Shown: positions 35,418 to 44,090 of the stretch, in pieces
Position numbering within the stretch: the stretch's first letter is position 1
How the letters are laid out: the number at the start of each line of letters is the position of its first letter
Notes under the pieces: generated by a model
Told to the model about the DNA's origin: nothing
The model's input: only the letters and a program-made list of their open reading frames with translations
The model's database searches: none
DNA from: Pseudofrankia saprophytica
GTDB lineage: Bacteria; Actinomycetota; Actinomycetes; Frankiales; Frankiaceae
Length of the DNA stretch: 64,000 bases
Assembly: GCF_000235425.2 (NCBI RefSeq)
Contig: NZ_KI912266.1
Location: forward strand, 3,043,671-3,107,670
Direction of reading: 5' to 3'
Position numbers and translations under genes: made by a program

Positions 35418-36194
35418 GTGCCAATACGTGATCTTGCCTACACGGTGTATGCCCGTCGGCTCCGCGCGTCGCTCAAGGGAGCTGAGCTACCGAGGCACGT
35501 CGGCCTGATCATGGACGGCAACCGCCGCTGGGCCCGCCAGATGGGGATGGCCAATCCCAGCCTCGGCCACAAGTTCGGCGCCGACCATGTCGAGGACGTG
35601 CTGTCGTGGTGTGAGGCGGCCGGGATCAAGCACGTGACTGTCTTCGTCTGCTCCACCGAGAACCTGGCCCACCGCGAGGATGCCGAGATCGCGTTCCTCA
35701 TGCGGGTCATCGAGCAGGTTGTCTCCGACAAGATCGCGACTCCCGATCCGGCGTGGCAGATGCACATCGCGGGGTTGCTCGACGCGCTGCCGGACAGCAC
35801 GGCTCGCGCGCTCAAGAACGCCGAGGAGATCACCCGATCCTGTTCGACGGGGGCGCACGTCACCCTCGCCGTGGGGTACGGCGGCCGGCAGGAGGTCGTC
35901 GACGCGTTCCGGGCCCTCCTGCACGAGCAGGCCGAGACGGGCGGCTCGCTGGCCGACCTGGCCGAGACCCTCACCGCCGAGGATGTCGCCCGCCACCTCT
36001 ACACGGCCGGCCAGCCCGACCCCGACCTGGTCATCCGCACTAGCGGCGAGCAGCGCATGTCGAACTTCCTGCTCTGGCAGAGCGCGTATTCCGAGCTGTA
36101 TTTCTGCGAGGCGTACTGGCCCGCGTTCCGCGAGATCGACTTCCTGCGGGCGCTGCGCAGCTACGCCGCCCGTGGCCGCCGCCACGGCGCCTGA
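35418..36194 (+). CDS. cis-Prenyltransferase (isoprenyl diphosphate synthase, UppS family)
   Basis: A 258-residue enzyme from a GTG. All family regions are visible: HVGLIMDGNRRWARQMG with the catalytic Asp at 33, GHKFGADHVEDVLSWCEAAG, STENLAHR, VGYGGRQEVVDAF and DLVIRTSGEQRMSNFLLWQS. It condenses isopentenyl diphosphate with an allylic primer in cis; chain length cannot be read from the sequence. Its place at the end of the sulfation cluster, rather than in a cell-wall locus, suggests a supplementary enzyme making the lipid acceptor or another prenyl product. Confidence 0.9.
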   Translation: MPIRDLAYTVYARRLRASLKGAELPRHVGLIMDGNRRWARQMGMANPSLGHKFGADHVEDVLSWCEAAGIKHVTVFVCSTENLAHREDAEIAFLMRVIEQVVSDKIATPDPAWQMHIAGLLDALPDSTARALKNAEEITRSCSTGAHVTLAVGYGGRQEVVDAFRALLHEQAETGGSLADLAETLTAEDVARHLYTAGQPDPDLVIRTSGEQRMSNFLLWQSAYSELYFCEAYWPAFREIDFLRALRSYAARGRRHGA

Positions 36195-36426
36195 CCCGGT
36201 GCTTTCCGACGGCCTGCCAGCTCTGCCGCCGGCTCGCCGCCCGGTGCAGCCACCGGTGCGCGAAACCACCAGGTGGGCCACGGCGCCCGACGGCCGACGG
36301 GGAAGAACAAGGCTCACGCTCGTCAAAGCCCCCCGACGACTCCCTGCAAAGCGGACTCCGTGACGGATCATCCCGCCGACACCCAGAGAACCTCAAGGTC
36401 TCGACGATGAATACCGCAGGTCTCGG

Positions 36427-36540
36427 ATAACAGCACTCCACCAGCCAACGGAGATTCTGTGGATTCTCGTCGGGCATGATCACTTCTCGCAGATGATGTC
36501 CTCGATCTGTCCCGTGGGACAAGTCGGTGAGAAACGGCTC
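36427..36540. repeat. About 114-bp direct repeat, copy A
   Basis: This stretch matches 37527-37640 along its length, starting ATAAC(A/G)G(C/T)ACT, passing through CAGCCAA and TTCTCGCAGATGATGTCCTC, and ending near GTGAGAA. It holds a small palindrome, TCCCGTGGGA (TCCCATGGGA in copy B). Copy B lies immediately beyond the 3' end of an integrase remnant, so the repeat is probably the end of that type of element. Two copies in the same orientation flank the ferritin-like gene. Confidence 0.6.
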
Positions 36541-36545
36541 GGCGT

Positions 36546-36720
36546 GTGTCTGTCCGTTCCGGTGAGCTCGGCAGGTCGGAGCGGACCGTGCAGCGATGGG
36601 TGGCTGCCTACCGCGAGGCCGGTGACGCGGGCCTGCTCGACACCCGACGGGTGAAGGGCCGCGGGAGCACCGCGGACCCGAGATTGGAGGAAAGCTGCTT
36701 GCTGGTGGCCGTCGAGCAGG
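36546..36720 (+). pseudogene. Helix-turn-helix fragment of a transposase
   Basis: The frame encodes ELGRSERTVQRWVAAYREAG followed by DAGLLDTRRVKGRGSTADPR, the N-terminal DNA-binding domain of an integrase-core transposase. It ends after about 60 residues with no catalytic core. It begins just after repeat copy A and is a mobile-element relic. Confidence 0.65.
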
Positions 36721-36784
36721 TAAATGTCTCCGTCTCTAACTTGCTTGTTCACCCTCAAGCGTTTCGCCGGCCCAGTCCTTCCCG

Positions 36785-37261
36785 TCAGCGGGAGGCGTCG
36801 AGCGCGGCGATCGCCTGGGTGAAGCGGGCGGCGTGGCCGGTCTCCTCCCGACCGCTGATCCGCAGGAGCCGGGCGACCTCGGGGTCGGCCTCCGCGTCCG
36901 CCCAGCGCTGGTAGTCAACATCGCCCGCGCGTTCCCCCTCGATGACCGCGGCCAGCAACGCCGCGTCGACCACCGCCGGGGCCTCGACCGGATATCCGGC
37001 GTCCATGTCCGGGGTGGGCTCGAACGGCCTGCCGGTCTTGATGGTCAGAGCACGGCGTACCCGGCCGGCGTGGCCCAGCTCTTCCCGGGCGTTGCGGCGG
37101 ACGAGTTCGGCCGCCTCGCCGTCACCGATCCGGTCTGCCAGGCGCTCGTAGAGGTTGGCGGCCGTCCGCTCCAGCTTGTAGAGGATCTCCAGGTCCGGCA
37201 CGCCCAGGTGATCGAGCGCCGCCAGGGCCATCGCCGCCGACCGGAAGTCCAGGTCGTTCAC
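36785..37261 (-). CDS. Ferritin-like/rubrerythrin-type protein
   Basis: A 158-residue helical protein if started at the GTG preceded by GAGGAGG; a frame extension of 12 residues upstream lacks a ribosome binding site. Two E-x-x-H type metal motifs are visible: NAREELGHAGRVRRAL and SGREETGHAARFTQAI, each preceded by helices with further Glu residues (LYKLERTAANLYERLAD, IEGERAGDVDYQRWADAE). This arrangement is that of ferritin-like di-iron proteins. A role in iron or peroxide handling is likely. The gene lies alone between direct repeats and transposase debris. Confidence 0.75.
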   Translation of the reverse strand: MNDLDFRSAAMALAALDHLGVPDLEILYKLERTAANLYERLADRIGDGEAAELVRRNAREELGHAGRVRRALTIKTGRPFEPTPDMDAGYPVEAPAVVDAALLAAVIEGERAGDVDYQRWADAEADPEVARLLRISGREETGHAARFTQAIAALDASR

Positions 37262-37526
37262 CGTCTTCGTCGCCTCCTCGGAGCGGGATCGGTCCACCGG
37301 AGTGCCCGACGCCGGTGGGCCCGACGCGCAGACCGGCGGACGGACTGTCAGCGTGCACGACTGTAAGGACGCATCCGCGCGGACGTGCGACTCCGGCGGC
37401 CTTCCGTCCCACCTGGGCGGCCAGATCTCGTCGGGAGGCTTGTCGCTCGGCCGGTGGCGGCGTTCTCAACCAGGTGGAGGCGGGCCGACGCGGTACTGGC
37501 GGCCGGTGTTCCGGTCAGGCGTTCGA

Positions 37527-37640
37527 ATAACGGTACTGTGTCAGCCAAATGAATCTTTGTAGTTCTCGACGGACATGGCCGTTTCTCGCAGATGATGTCC
37601 TCGACCTTTCCCATGGGAAAAATCGTTGAGAAGGCGTGTA
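37527..37640. repeat. About 114-bp direct repeat, copy B
   Basis: Partner of the repeat at 36427-36540, sharing the central TTCTCGCAGATGATGTCCTC and the palindromic TCCCATGGGA. On the minus strand it lies directly downstream of the C-terminus of an integrase-type transposase remnant, which suggests it is the element's right end. Confidence 0.6.
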
Positions 37641-37689
37641 GCGTGCCAGAACTCAATTCTGGGGCGTGGTCTGCGGTTTCGCCGTTCGA

Positions 37690-38245
37690 TCAGGCGGCGC
37701 GGTGGTACTCGTTGATTATGCCCGCGAGGACCGTGTGGCGGCGGATCGGGCCGTCGAGGGGTGTGACGGTCGCCGGGTCGTGGTTCGGTGGGCGCTGGCC
37801 GCGTCCTTGGTGGGGTCAATGATCGTTGAGTGGCGGGCGTACTCCTCAAGCACGACGGTGGCGTGGCGCTCGCCGTAGAGGAAGGATCCGATCGGTGCGC
37901 TCCTGGCGGACGGAGCGGACGAACCGTTCCGCGTAGCGGTTCGCCTGTGGTATCCGCGGGGGAGTGCGCACGACTTGGACGCATTCGGAGGCGAACACGT
38001 CGTCGAAGGCCTGGGGGTATTTCGTGTCCCGGTCGAGGATCAGGAATCGGAAGCGGCCGAGGCATCCGTCGAGGTCCATGGCCAGGTGGCGTGCCTTGTT
38101 GGGTGACCCAGGCCGCGGTCGGGGGGTGACGCCGAGGATGTGGACGCGCCGGGTCTGGATCTCCATGGCGAACACGGCGTAGAGCCGGCGTAGCGCGATG
38201 GTGTCCAGGTGGAAGAAGTCGGTCGCCACCAGGCCGGCGGCCGTT
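37690..38245 (-). pseudogene. Integrase-type transposase, C-terminal catalytic fragment
   Basis: The minus strand encodes the DDE core: [19 protein letters not shown] (first Asp), [20 protein letters not shown] (second Asp) and [20 protein letters not shown] (Glu). The end of the protein (VLAGIINEYHRAA, stop at 37690-37692) is in another frame, so at least one frameshift lies between. The N-terminal third is absent; pieces of the matching N-terminus are at 5.5-6.4 kb. Inactive. Confidence 0.8.
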
Positions 38246-38393
38246 CACGTACGGCTCGACGGTGACGTGGTTTCCCGTCGCCACGGGCTCGACGGCCAGC
38301 TCAAAACCAATCCGGTCCACGTCCACGACGTATCCGCGAAGATCATCGCGACCGTCAACGGCTGCCTGGGTCCTCCTTGACCCCCTTCCTGCC

Positions 38394-38732
38394 TCAGTCC
38401 GTGCTTCGACGGCCGGCCGGCCGAGGTGGCGGCTTCACCTCCGCGGCCTTAGTCAGCTCGAGTTCGGCCCGCAGCCGTGCGTTCTCGGTCTCCAGCTCGA
38501 GCACCTTGGCGATCCCGGCGAGATTCAGTCCGGCTGCGAGTAGATGCCCGATCCGTTGAAGCCGGGCCAGGTCGTCGCTGCTGTAGCGGCGGGTCCCGCC
38601 GTCGGTGCGGGCCGGCTCGAGCAGCCCGCGCCGCTCATACAGGCGCAGGCTCTGCGGGTCCATCCCGACCAGATCGGCAGCCACCGAGATCCCGTACACC
38701 CCCTGAGCTGGGTCGACATCGGACGGGCTCAC
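38394..38732 (-). CDS. MerR-family regulator, HspR-like
   Basis: A 112-residue protein with the MerR helix-turn-helix (YGISVAADLVGMDPQSLRLY, ERRGLLEPARTDGGTRRYSS) and a short coiled coil (LELETENARLRAELELTKAA). The sequence pattern and size are those of HspR, the actinobacterial heat-shock repressor. It is divergent from the hsp20 gene 152 bases away, consistent with controlling it. I did not find a canonical HAIR inverted repeat in the shared region, so HspR identity is likely rather than certain. Confidence 0.78.
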   Translation of the reverse strand: MSPSDVDPAQGVYGISVAADLVGMDPQSLRLYERRGLLEPARTDGGTRRYSSDDLARLQRIGHLLAAGLNLAGIAKVLELETENARLRAELELTKAAEVKPPPRPAGRRSTD

Positions 38733-38884
38733 GGGGCGCCTCCAGGGACTCCCCCGGACGGCCGACCGGGGTCTTGCCTCAGTCTGTCACCGGTGCTATA
38801 TAAAAATCTAGGTCAGCCACCACAGATAAGTGGATGACCCAACGCTCTGATCTACAAGATCGTGATCGTGGAGGTGGAGTTCCG

Positions 38885-39316
38885 ATGTTGGTGCGCACCG
38901 ACCCGTTCAGGGAGCTGGACCGGCTGAGCCAGCAGGTGCTCGGCACCCTGGGCACGGTGGCCCGGCCGACCGGGATGCCGATCGACGCCTGGCGCGAGGG
39001 CGAGGAGTTCGTGGCGGAGTTCGACCTGCCCGGGGTGGACCCCGCCACCGTGGATCTGGACGTCGAGCGCAACGTGCTGACCGTGCGGGCGGAACGTCCG
39101 GCTCTGAAGGGGAACGGCGAGGTCCTGGTCGCCGAGCGACCCCGCGGTGTGTTCAGCCGCCAGTTGATCCTGGGCGACAACCTGGACACGGAGAAGATCA
39201 CCGCCAGCTACCACGCCGGCGTGCTGACCCTGCGGATCCCGGTCGCCGAGAAGGCCAAGCCCCGGAAGATCGCGATCGAGACGTCCAGCGACGACCGCCG
39301 GGCCATCCACGCCTGA
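38885..39316 (+). CDS. hsp20: Small heat-shock protein, Hsp20/alpha-crystallin family
   Basis: A 143-residue holdase. The chosen ATG follows GGAGGTGGAG and gives the canonical [20 protein letters not shown]; an upstream in-frame ATG is less likely. The alpha-crystallin domain runs from about residue 40 ([19 protein letters not shown]) to the [18 protein letters not shown] motif. It binds unfolding proteins without ATP. A TATAAA-like element (around 38800) may be its -10 region. It is divergent from an HspR-like regulator and is followed by a J-domain pseudogene. Confidence 0.92.
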   Translation: MLVRTDPFRELDRLSQQVLGTLGTVARPTGMPIDAWREGEEFVAEFDLPGVDPATVDLDVERNVLTVRAERPALKGNGEVLVAERPRGVFSRQLILGDNLDTEKITASYHAGVLTLRIPVAEKAKPRKIAIETSSDDRRAIHA

Positions 39317-39331
39317 CACGGCGCCGGACCG

Positions 39332-40083
39332 ATGACGAACCCGCAGGGGGCGGCTCCGGTCCGGCCGGTCGAGGCGCAGCTGGCCGATCTGATCTGCTCC
39401 GACCCCGACCTGCTGCGCGCCGAGTTCGACGCGATCATCTCGGCCGCGTGGGACAGCGACATTCCGCCGGGCGGGCCGGGGCAGCCATCCGTGCCAGGAC
39501 CAGCGGCGCCGGGACCACCGCCGACCGCGGACCGTTCCTTCCCTCACCCACCCGGACCGCCGGCAGCCCGACGGCTGCGACGGCGAGCCGGGCAGCGGGC
39601 GCCGCCTGGCAGCCCGACCCTCGACACCGACCCAGCGGCACGGCGAAGGGAGACACAGCCGCTCAGGGCTCCCCAAGGAATCTCGATCAGCACGTCGGTT
39701 CACACGCCGGCCTGGCCCCCACCGGGGGCCAGACCGGCCGCCCGATCGGGTCAGATGGGGGACCCGTGCATGACCACCGACCAAGACCTCTACCTGGTGC
39801 TCGGGGTCGACCCCTCGACCTCGGCCAGCCAGATCAGGCGCGCCTACCGCACGCTGATGCGCCGCCATCACCCGGACACCCGCATGCCTGCGCGACAGGC
39901 CGCGCAAACCAACCCCGATCACGAACACGACACGGCTCTACGGCGGTCGTCGCCGCCTACGCCGTGCCGCGCGACCCCAGCCAGCGAGTCGACTACGACG
40001 CCCGCCGTGCCGAACGCGCCCGGCACGATCAGTCTCTCCGTGCGCGCGAGGATTCCGAGCCAGCCCGCCGGGCCACCCGGTAG
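39332..40083 (+). pseudogene. Small conserved ORF and J-domain protein joined and frameshifted
   Basis: The first 40 codons (VEAQLADLICSDPDLLRAEF) look like an independent small protein that often precedes a J-domain gene. The J-domain proper starts at an internal ATG near 39770 (MTTDQDLYLVLGVDPSTSAS, IRRAYRTLMRRHHPDTR with the HPD motif). Near 39940 the frame breaks: the rest of the J-domain (VVAAYAVPRDPSQRVDYDAR) continues in another frame to 40083. One base lost or two gained would explain it. The Hsp40-like partner of the hsp20 locus is therefore inactive here, barring a sequencing error. Confidence 0.65.
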
Positions 40084-40114
40084 AGTGCCAGAGCTGGATC
40101 ACCGATCTTGACCT

Positions 40115-40340
40115 GGGCTTTTATGCGACTCGTTCGTATTCGTTGATCAAGACGCCGAGGGTGGGCCGGCGCCTGATCCGTTCGGTGGTCAGGTCGGCGA
40201 TGGGATGGCCGGGCCGTGGCGGTCGAAGATCACGGCTGCGGTGGGGTCATCGCCCGTTGTAGTGGCCCGCATAGTCGGCTAGGACCGTCCGCAGGTGCCG
40301 GTCACTGAGGATCAGCATGCGGTCGGTGACTTCCTCTTCG
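40115..40340 (-). pseudogene. Integrase-type transposase, extreme C-terminal remnant
   Basis: The minus strand reads TDRMLILSDRHLRTVLADYA, GHYNGR, a stop in place of the usual RPH, then PHRSRDLRPP and the terminal PTLGVLINEYERVA with stop. This is the C-terminus of the same transposase type as the remnant at 37.7-38.2 kb. It carries an internal nonsense codon and no catalytic residues. The following 290 bases hold no recognisable gene. Confidence 0.7.
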
Positions 40341-40632
40341 CCGGCGCCGACGCGTTGGCCGCACTTGGAGATCCGCGCCGCTACCGGCGTCCCCGAGCTG
40401 GCTCCACGAGGCCGGCGACCTCCTGCTCTCGGCTACCACGCGGGCTCGGATCTTGCGCAGGGACCTGTTCCAGGGGCCCACTGAAGCCGAGCCGGTGCAC
40501 TTCGGCCGCATCGACCTCGATGGTCTCGATGCGCGAAAATCAACCGGTTCCTCGATGGTCGCCGGCGCGCTGTCGAAGTAGGCCCTGAGCTTCCTATCGC
40601 CGCCTGCTTAGGCGCTCGCGGCCGGGCGGCGG

Positions 40633-43350
40633 TCAACCGACGTACTGGCGGTAGACGCCGGTCGCGAACCAGGACTGCAGCCCCGGCGAGATCCAGGCCA
40701 GCAGGTATGGCTCGCACAGGTTCAGTGCGTAGGCGTCGGCGAAGAACTCGATCCACTGCGGCTGGGCGTCCGGTGCGAGCAGCGTGATGCTGGCGCCGAG
40801 GCCGAGGTGGGTGGCGGCGGTCGTGAAGGGGCCCAGGCAGAGCGAGACCGTCAGGGGCGGTTCGTCGTCCCACGCCCAGTTGTGCATCGCGGCCGCCTGT
40901 CCGACGAGACGCAGCACGTTCCAGTGGCTCGGTGGTGCGACGGCGCCGCTGCGGCCGTGGAATCCCTCGGTCAGGCTGGTGAACGTCGCGTCCGAGAAGG
41001 TCAGCGTGTGGGTCGCGGCCTCGTACGTGCCCTTCCCCAGTGTCGCGCCGTTGCCGCGGACGAGGGTGCAGTTCTGCAGGACGCGGCGGTCGGCGGCCGG
41101 GAGTTTGGTGAACGCGTCGCAGACCTGGACCAGTTCACCCGCCGTCCACGCGCACCCGCCCGCGGTGGTGACCGCCTTGACCTTGTAGCGGTCGCGCAGG
41201 AGCTGCGTCGACGTCTCGACCGAGGGCGGCACCGCGAGGGCGGGGGCCACGTTCTCGCACTCGATCCACAGGGACCGGTTGGCGAAGAACGTGAAACGCA
41301 CGAGCAGCGGTCGGTCGCGGCTCGGAACGGCGACCGAGACGTTGACGGCCAGTGCGAACTGCGAATCGCAGTCCGTGAAGACCGTCGCGGCGGCGTTGTA
41401 CAGCCAGGTGTACTCCCAGAACGAGATCCCACCGGTGCTGTCATGCAGCGTGACCCCAGTGAACCCGAGCTCACGCAGCGCGGCGACCGCCCGGGGCAGC
41501 GACCGCATGACGCGGTCGCCACCTCGCCGGCCGCGGACGACGGTGACGCCGTCCGGCAGCATGAGGATCGTGCAGGCACCGGACGACACCCGGCGCAGGG
41601 TGCGGACGGGCGGCGTCACGACGACGGCCAGCAGGGTGGCGAGAGTCTCGCGTTCGCGCAGGAAGATCGCCTTCAACTCGGCGAAGACGGTGGGGGCTGG
41701 CAGCCCGCCGCCGGGCGGGCTCAGCCGCGGTGTCGCCTCGCTCTTGAACAACTCCGCCACCCACCACAGGACCGCCCGCTCGATCCGGGCGTCCCAATAC
41801 CCGGTGAGCGTGTCGAACAGCGCGCGCAGCTGCGTTATCAGCGTGGATGCCGACACGCGCAGGCTGTCGACGGCCTTCTGGTCAGTCGAACGCACGGCGG
41901 TGAGCGCGTTACAGAGGCCGTCCAACGCTCCCAGCAGGGTCTGCAGCGGGCCGGCCAGTCCGGTCATCGCGAGCCGGGTGCCGCCGCGGGTGATGCGGTA
42001 CCCGCCCTGGCGGAACCAGGTCAACAGCTGGTGCGACACGTATTCCATCGCGCCCGGGTCGTTGAGGAAGTACGAGTAGGCGTCCGCGAAGAACTCGATC
42101 GGCTTGGCTGCCCAGTTGTGCCACGCGTAGATCGTGAACGGCTGGACCTGCAGCGCCTCCACCTGGGCGCCGAACAGGGCAAGGGCCCCACCGTCCTGCC
42201 CGCCCGGCACCCTGTACCAGTTCTCCACGACGTGGCCGATCTCATGGAGAATCACGAAATGGCTATAGGGAACGGCGTCATCGCCGGACCCGACGAATCC
42301 GTTGAGATCAGCGAACGCGCCGTTCAGGATCGTGAACGAATGGTTCACGGTGTCGTAGTAGCCCCGGTGCTGCGCCGCGTCCGGCCGGTCGATCTGTGAG
42401 CTACCCGACCGCACCAGCTCCAGGTCCACCAGCGCGCCGCGGTCCGCGAGCGGGATCTTGGCGAACGCCGCCTGGATCTCCAGCAGCTCCTCGACGGTCC
42501 ACACGGCGCCCTGCTCGGACACGGCACGCAGCTGGTAGGTACGGCGCAGCGATTCCTTAAGCACCTGCAGGGTGGCGCCGGTCGGGCGCGCGCGCAGCGC
42601 GATCCGCGACTCGCAGGTGAGGAACAGGGCCCGGTCCTCGGTGAGCACCAGGCGCAGGTAGAGCTTGCGATCCCCGGCCGCGATCTCGACGTTGCAGCAC
42701 AACTGGGGAACCGTGTAGGCGAATTCCACGAAGAGGCGGATGGCCGCGCCGCACAGCCAGGACTGTTCCTGCGGCGGGAGGTCGGCGATACCGGTCAGGC
42801 CCAGGAAGGTAACGCCCAACGTGCGTAGCTGGACGATGGACGCGGTGAAGCCGTACAGGTCGATCCGCACGTGGGGTTCGGTCGACAGGTAGAGCTTGTT
42901 CGTGCCGAGGTCGATGACGCACGCGTGCCTTGCGAGGGTGGTGAACGGCACGCCCGGGAAGCCCTGCCGCGGGTTCCCGAAGTTCACCGGCGGCACGCGC
43001 TGCGCCAGCAGCCTCATGGCACCCGCCTGCTCGGCGCAGACGGCGGCGATCTCGTTGCGGCCGGGAACAGCCCGCGGGGGGACGGCGGGTGGCGCGAACA
43101 AGACGCGCAGCTCACGCCGCAGCATCGCGCTGATCATGCGAAGCCCGGTGAGCTCGATCCCGTCGTAGCCGATCGCCTTGAGGGTGCCATCGTCGAGCTT
43201 CTCGATGCCGCCGGCCCGCACCTGCACGTCACGAATCAGGCGCCGCAGCCTGGTGAGGATCGTATCCAGCGCGCGCTGCGTGGGCTCTGCGACGAAAGCA
43301 TCGACCAGCGCCGCGATCGCCATGAGTTCCGCACGCTGCTCCTCGTTCAT
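40633..43350 (-). CDS. 905-aa protein with two metallopeptidase-like repeats, one degenerate
   Basis: Residues about 1-130 are helical. A first repeat (about 130-450) contains HEIGH at 369-373 and EFFADAY at 419-425, together a zinc HExxH plus downstream Glu/Asp ligand, the arrangement of gluzincin-type peptidases. A second repeat (about 600-905) aligns with it segment by segment, but at the HExxH position reads RLVGQ (SHWNVLRLVGQ against SHFVILHEIGH), while WIEFFADAYALNL is kept. The second domain must have lost catalysis and may bind substrate. No signal peptide. GGGGAGG precedes the ATG. The combination recalls the tandem metallopeptidases at 19-22 kb but is of a different motif type. Function unknown. 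Confidence 0.72.
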   Translation of the reverse strand: MNEEQRAELMAIAALVDAFVAEPTQRALDTILTRLRRLIRDVQVRAGGIEKLDDGTLKAIGYDGIELTGLRMISAMLRRELRVLFAPPAVPPRAVPGRNEIAAVCAEQAGAMRLLAQRVPPVNFGNPRQGFPGVPFTTLARHACVIDLGTNKLYLSTEPHVRIDLYGFTASIVQLRTLGVTFLGLTGIADLPPQEQSWLCGAAIRLFVEFAYTVPQLCCNVEIAAGDRKLYLRLVLTEDRALFLTCESRIALRARPTGATLQVLKESLRRTYQLRAVSEQGAVWTVEELLEIQAAFAKIPLADRGALVDLELVRSGSSQIDRPDAAQHRGYYDTVNHSFTILNGAFADLNGFVGSGDDAVPYSHFVILHEIGHVVENWYRVPGGQDGGALALFGAQVEALQVQPFTIYAWHNWAAKPIEFFADAYSYFLNDPGAMEYVSHQLLTWFRQGGYRITRGGTRLAMTGLAGPLQTLLGALDGLCNALTAVRSTDQKAVDSLRVSASTLITQLRALFDTLTGYWDARIERAVLWWVAELFKSEATPRLSPPGGGLPAPTVFAELKAIFLRERETLATLLAVVVTPPVRTLRRVSSGACTILMLPDGVTVVRGRRGGDRVMRSLPRAVAALRELGFTGVTLHDSTGGISFWEYTWLYNAAATVFTDCDSQFALAVNVSVAVPSRDRPLLVRFTFFANRSLWIECENVAPALAVPPSVETSTQLLRDRYKVKAVTTAGGCAWTAGELVQVCDAFTKLPAADRRVLQNCTLVRGNGATLGKGTYEAATHTLTFSDATFTSLTEGFHGRSGAVAPPSHWNVLRLVGQAAAMHNWAWDDEPPLTVSLCLGPFTTAATHLGLGASITLLAPDAQPQWIEFFADAYALNLCEPYLLAWISPGLQSWFATGVYRQYVG

Positions 43351-43667
43351 TGCCAGCCTCCCCGCATCCGGCCCCGCCCCAGAACACGGGAAAGGCTAGT
43401 CCCGCCAGGTGATCTCACGGGGCCAGTTGGCGAGAATGGACCCGAAACGGCCCGCTCCGAGCATGAGCGAGCCACCACTGTCAGGCTGGCCCCGGTCGTG
43501 ATCGAACGGGCGGCACGCGGCAGAACCGGAGAATTCCGGACAGGCTGCGGCACACAGGCGACGCGCACACCGCGTTCCCAGTAATACGCGGCCAGCACGT
43601 GAGTAAGCGTCGTCCTGCCCGAAGCGTGGGCGCCTTCGACCACGACAACCAGACAGTCGCGCAGCAT
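43347..43667 (-). pseudogene. P-loop NTPase, N-terminal fragment
   Basis: The start MLRDCLVVVVEGAHASGRTT has a Walker A-like motif (GAHASGRTT) followed by VRVACVPQPVRNSP, the beginning of a thymidylate-kinase-like NTPase. After about 50 residues the homology stops and the frame reads low-complexity sequence. Its ATG overlaps the stop of the helix-turn-helix gene upstream (TGATG), so the two were one operon. The protein is truncated and unlikely to work. Confidence 0.6.
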
Positions 43668-44016
43668 CAGCGAGCTCCTTCAGCGAAGGATCGGCACCGG
43701 GGCCGCGAGGCCGCGCTCACGCGGACGGCCACGGGACCGTTCTCGATCCTGCGCGCCTCGCCCGCCCGCCCGGCGGGACGGCGGTGGCATCGGCGTCCAT
43801 CGACGACCTCGCACCCCACGAACCGCAGCAACCGCAACGCGTGCGTCAACGAGCTGCCGAACTTCCCCGCTTCCAACGACGACACGTACGACTGCCCGAC
43901 TCCCATTGCCTCCGCCGCCGCCACCTGCGTTACCCAGCCGCGGACCGGTAGTGCCTGATGGCCGCTCCAAGATCCCGCGCCGCGATCACCTGGTACTCGC
44001 CAATCGGTATCACCAT
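43668..44016 (-). pseudogene. XRE-type helix-turn-helix regulator with a frameshift
   Basis: Two frames must be joined. The ATG-started first part reads MVIPIGEYQVIAARDLGAAI and RHYRSAAG then a stop. The second frame continues directly with TQVAAAEAMGVGQSYVSSLE and AGKFGSSLTHALRLLRFVGC, a clear XRE helix-turn-helix. A one- or two-base indel in GCTGGGTAACGCAG accounts for the break. It is paired with the NTPase fragment downstream. Confidence 0.7.
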
Positions 44017-44090
44017 AAATCAATACTAGGCCGATATCGGCAGATGGTGATATCACCAGTCGTGCATATCGCGGCGAGGGAGTATCCCGT

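Noticed and set aside
40341-40630. Possible cyclase-like C-terminus (GDLLLSATTRARILRRDLF) on the plus strand
   Set aside because: The resemblance to nucleotide cyclase ends is short and unsupported by any neighbouring catalytic sequence.
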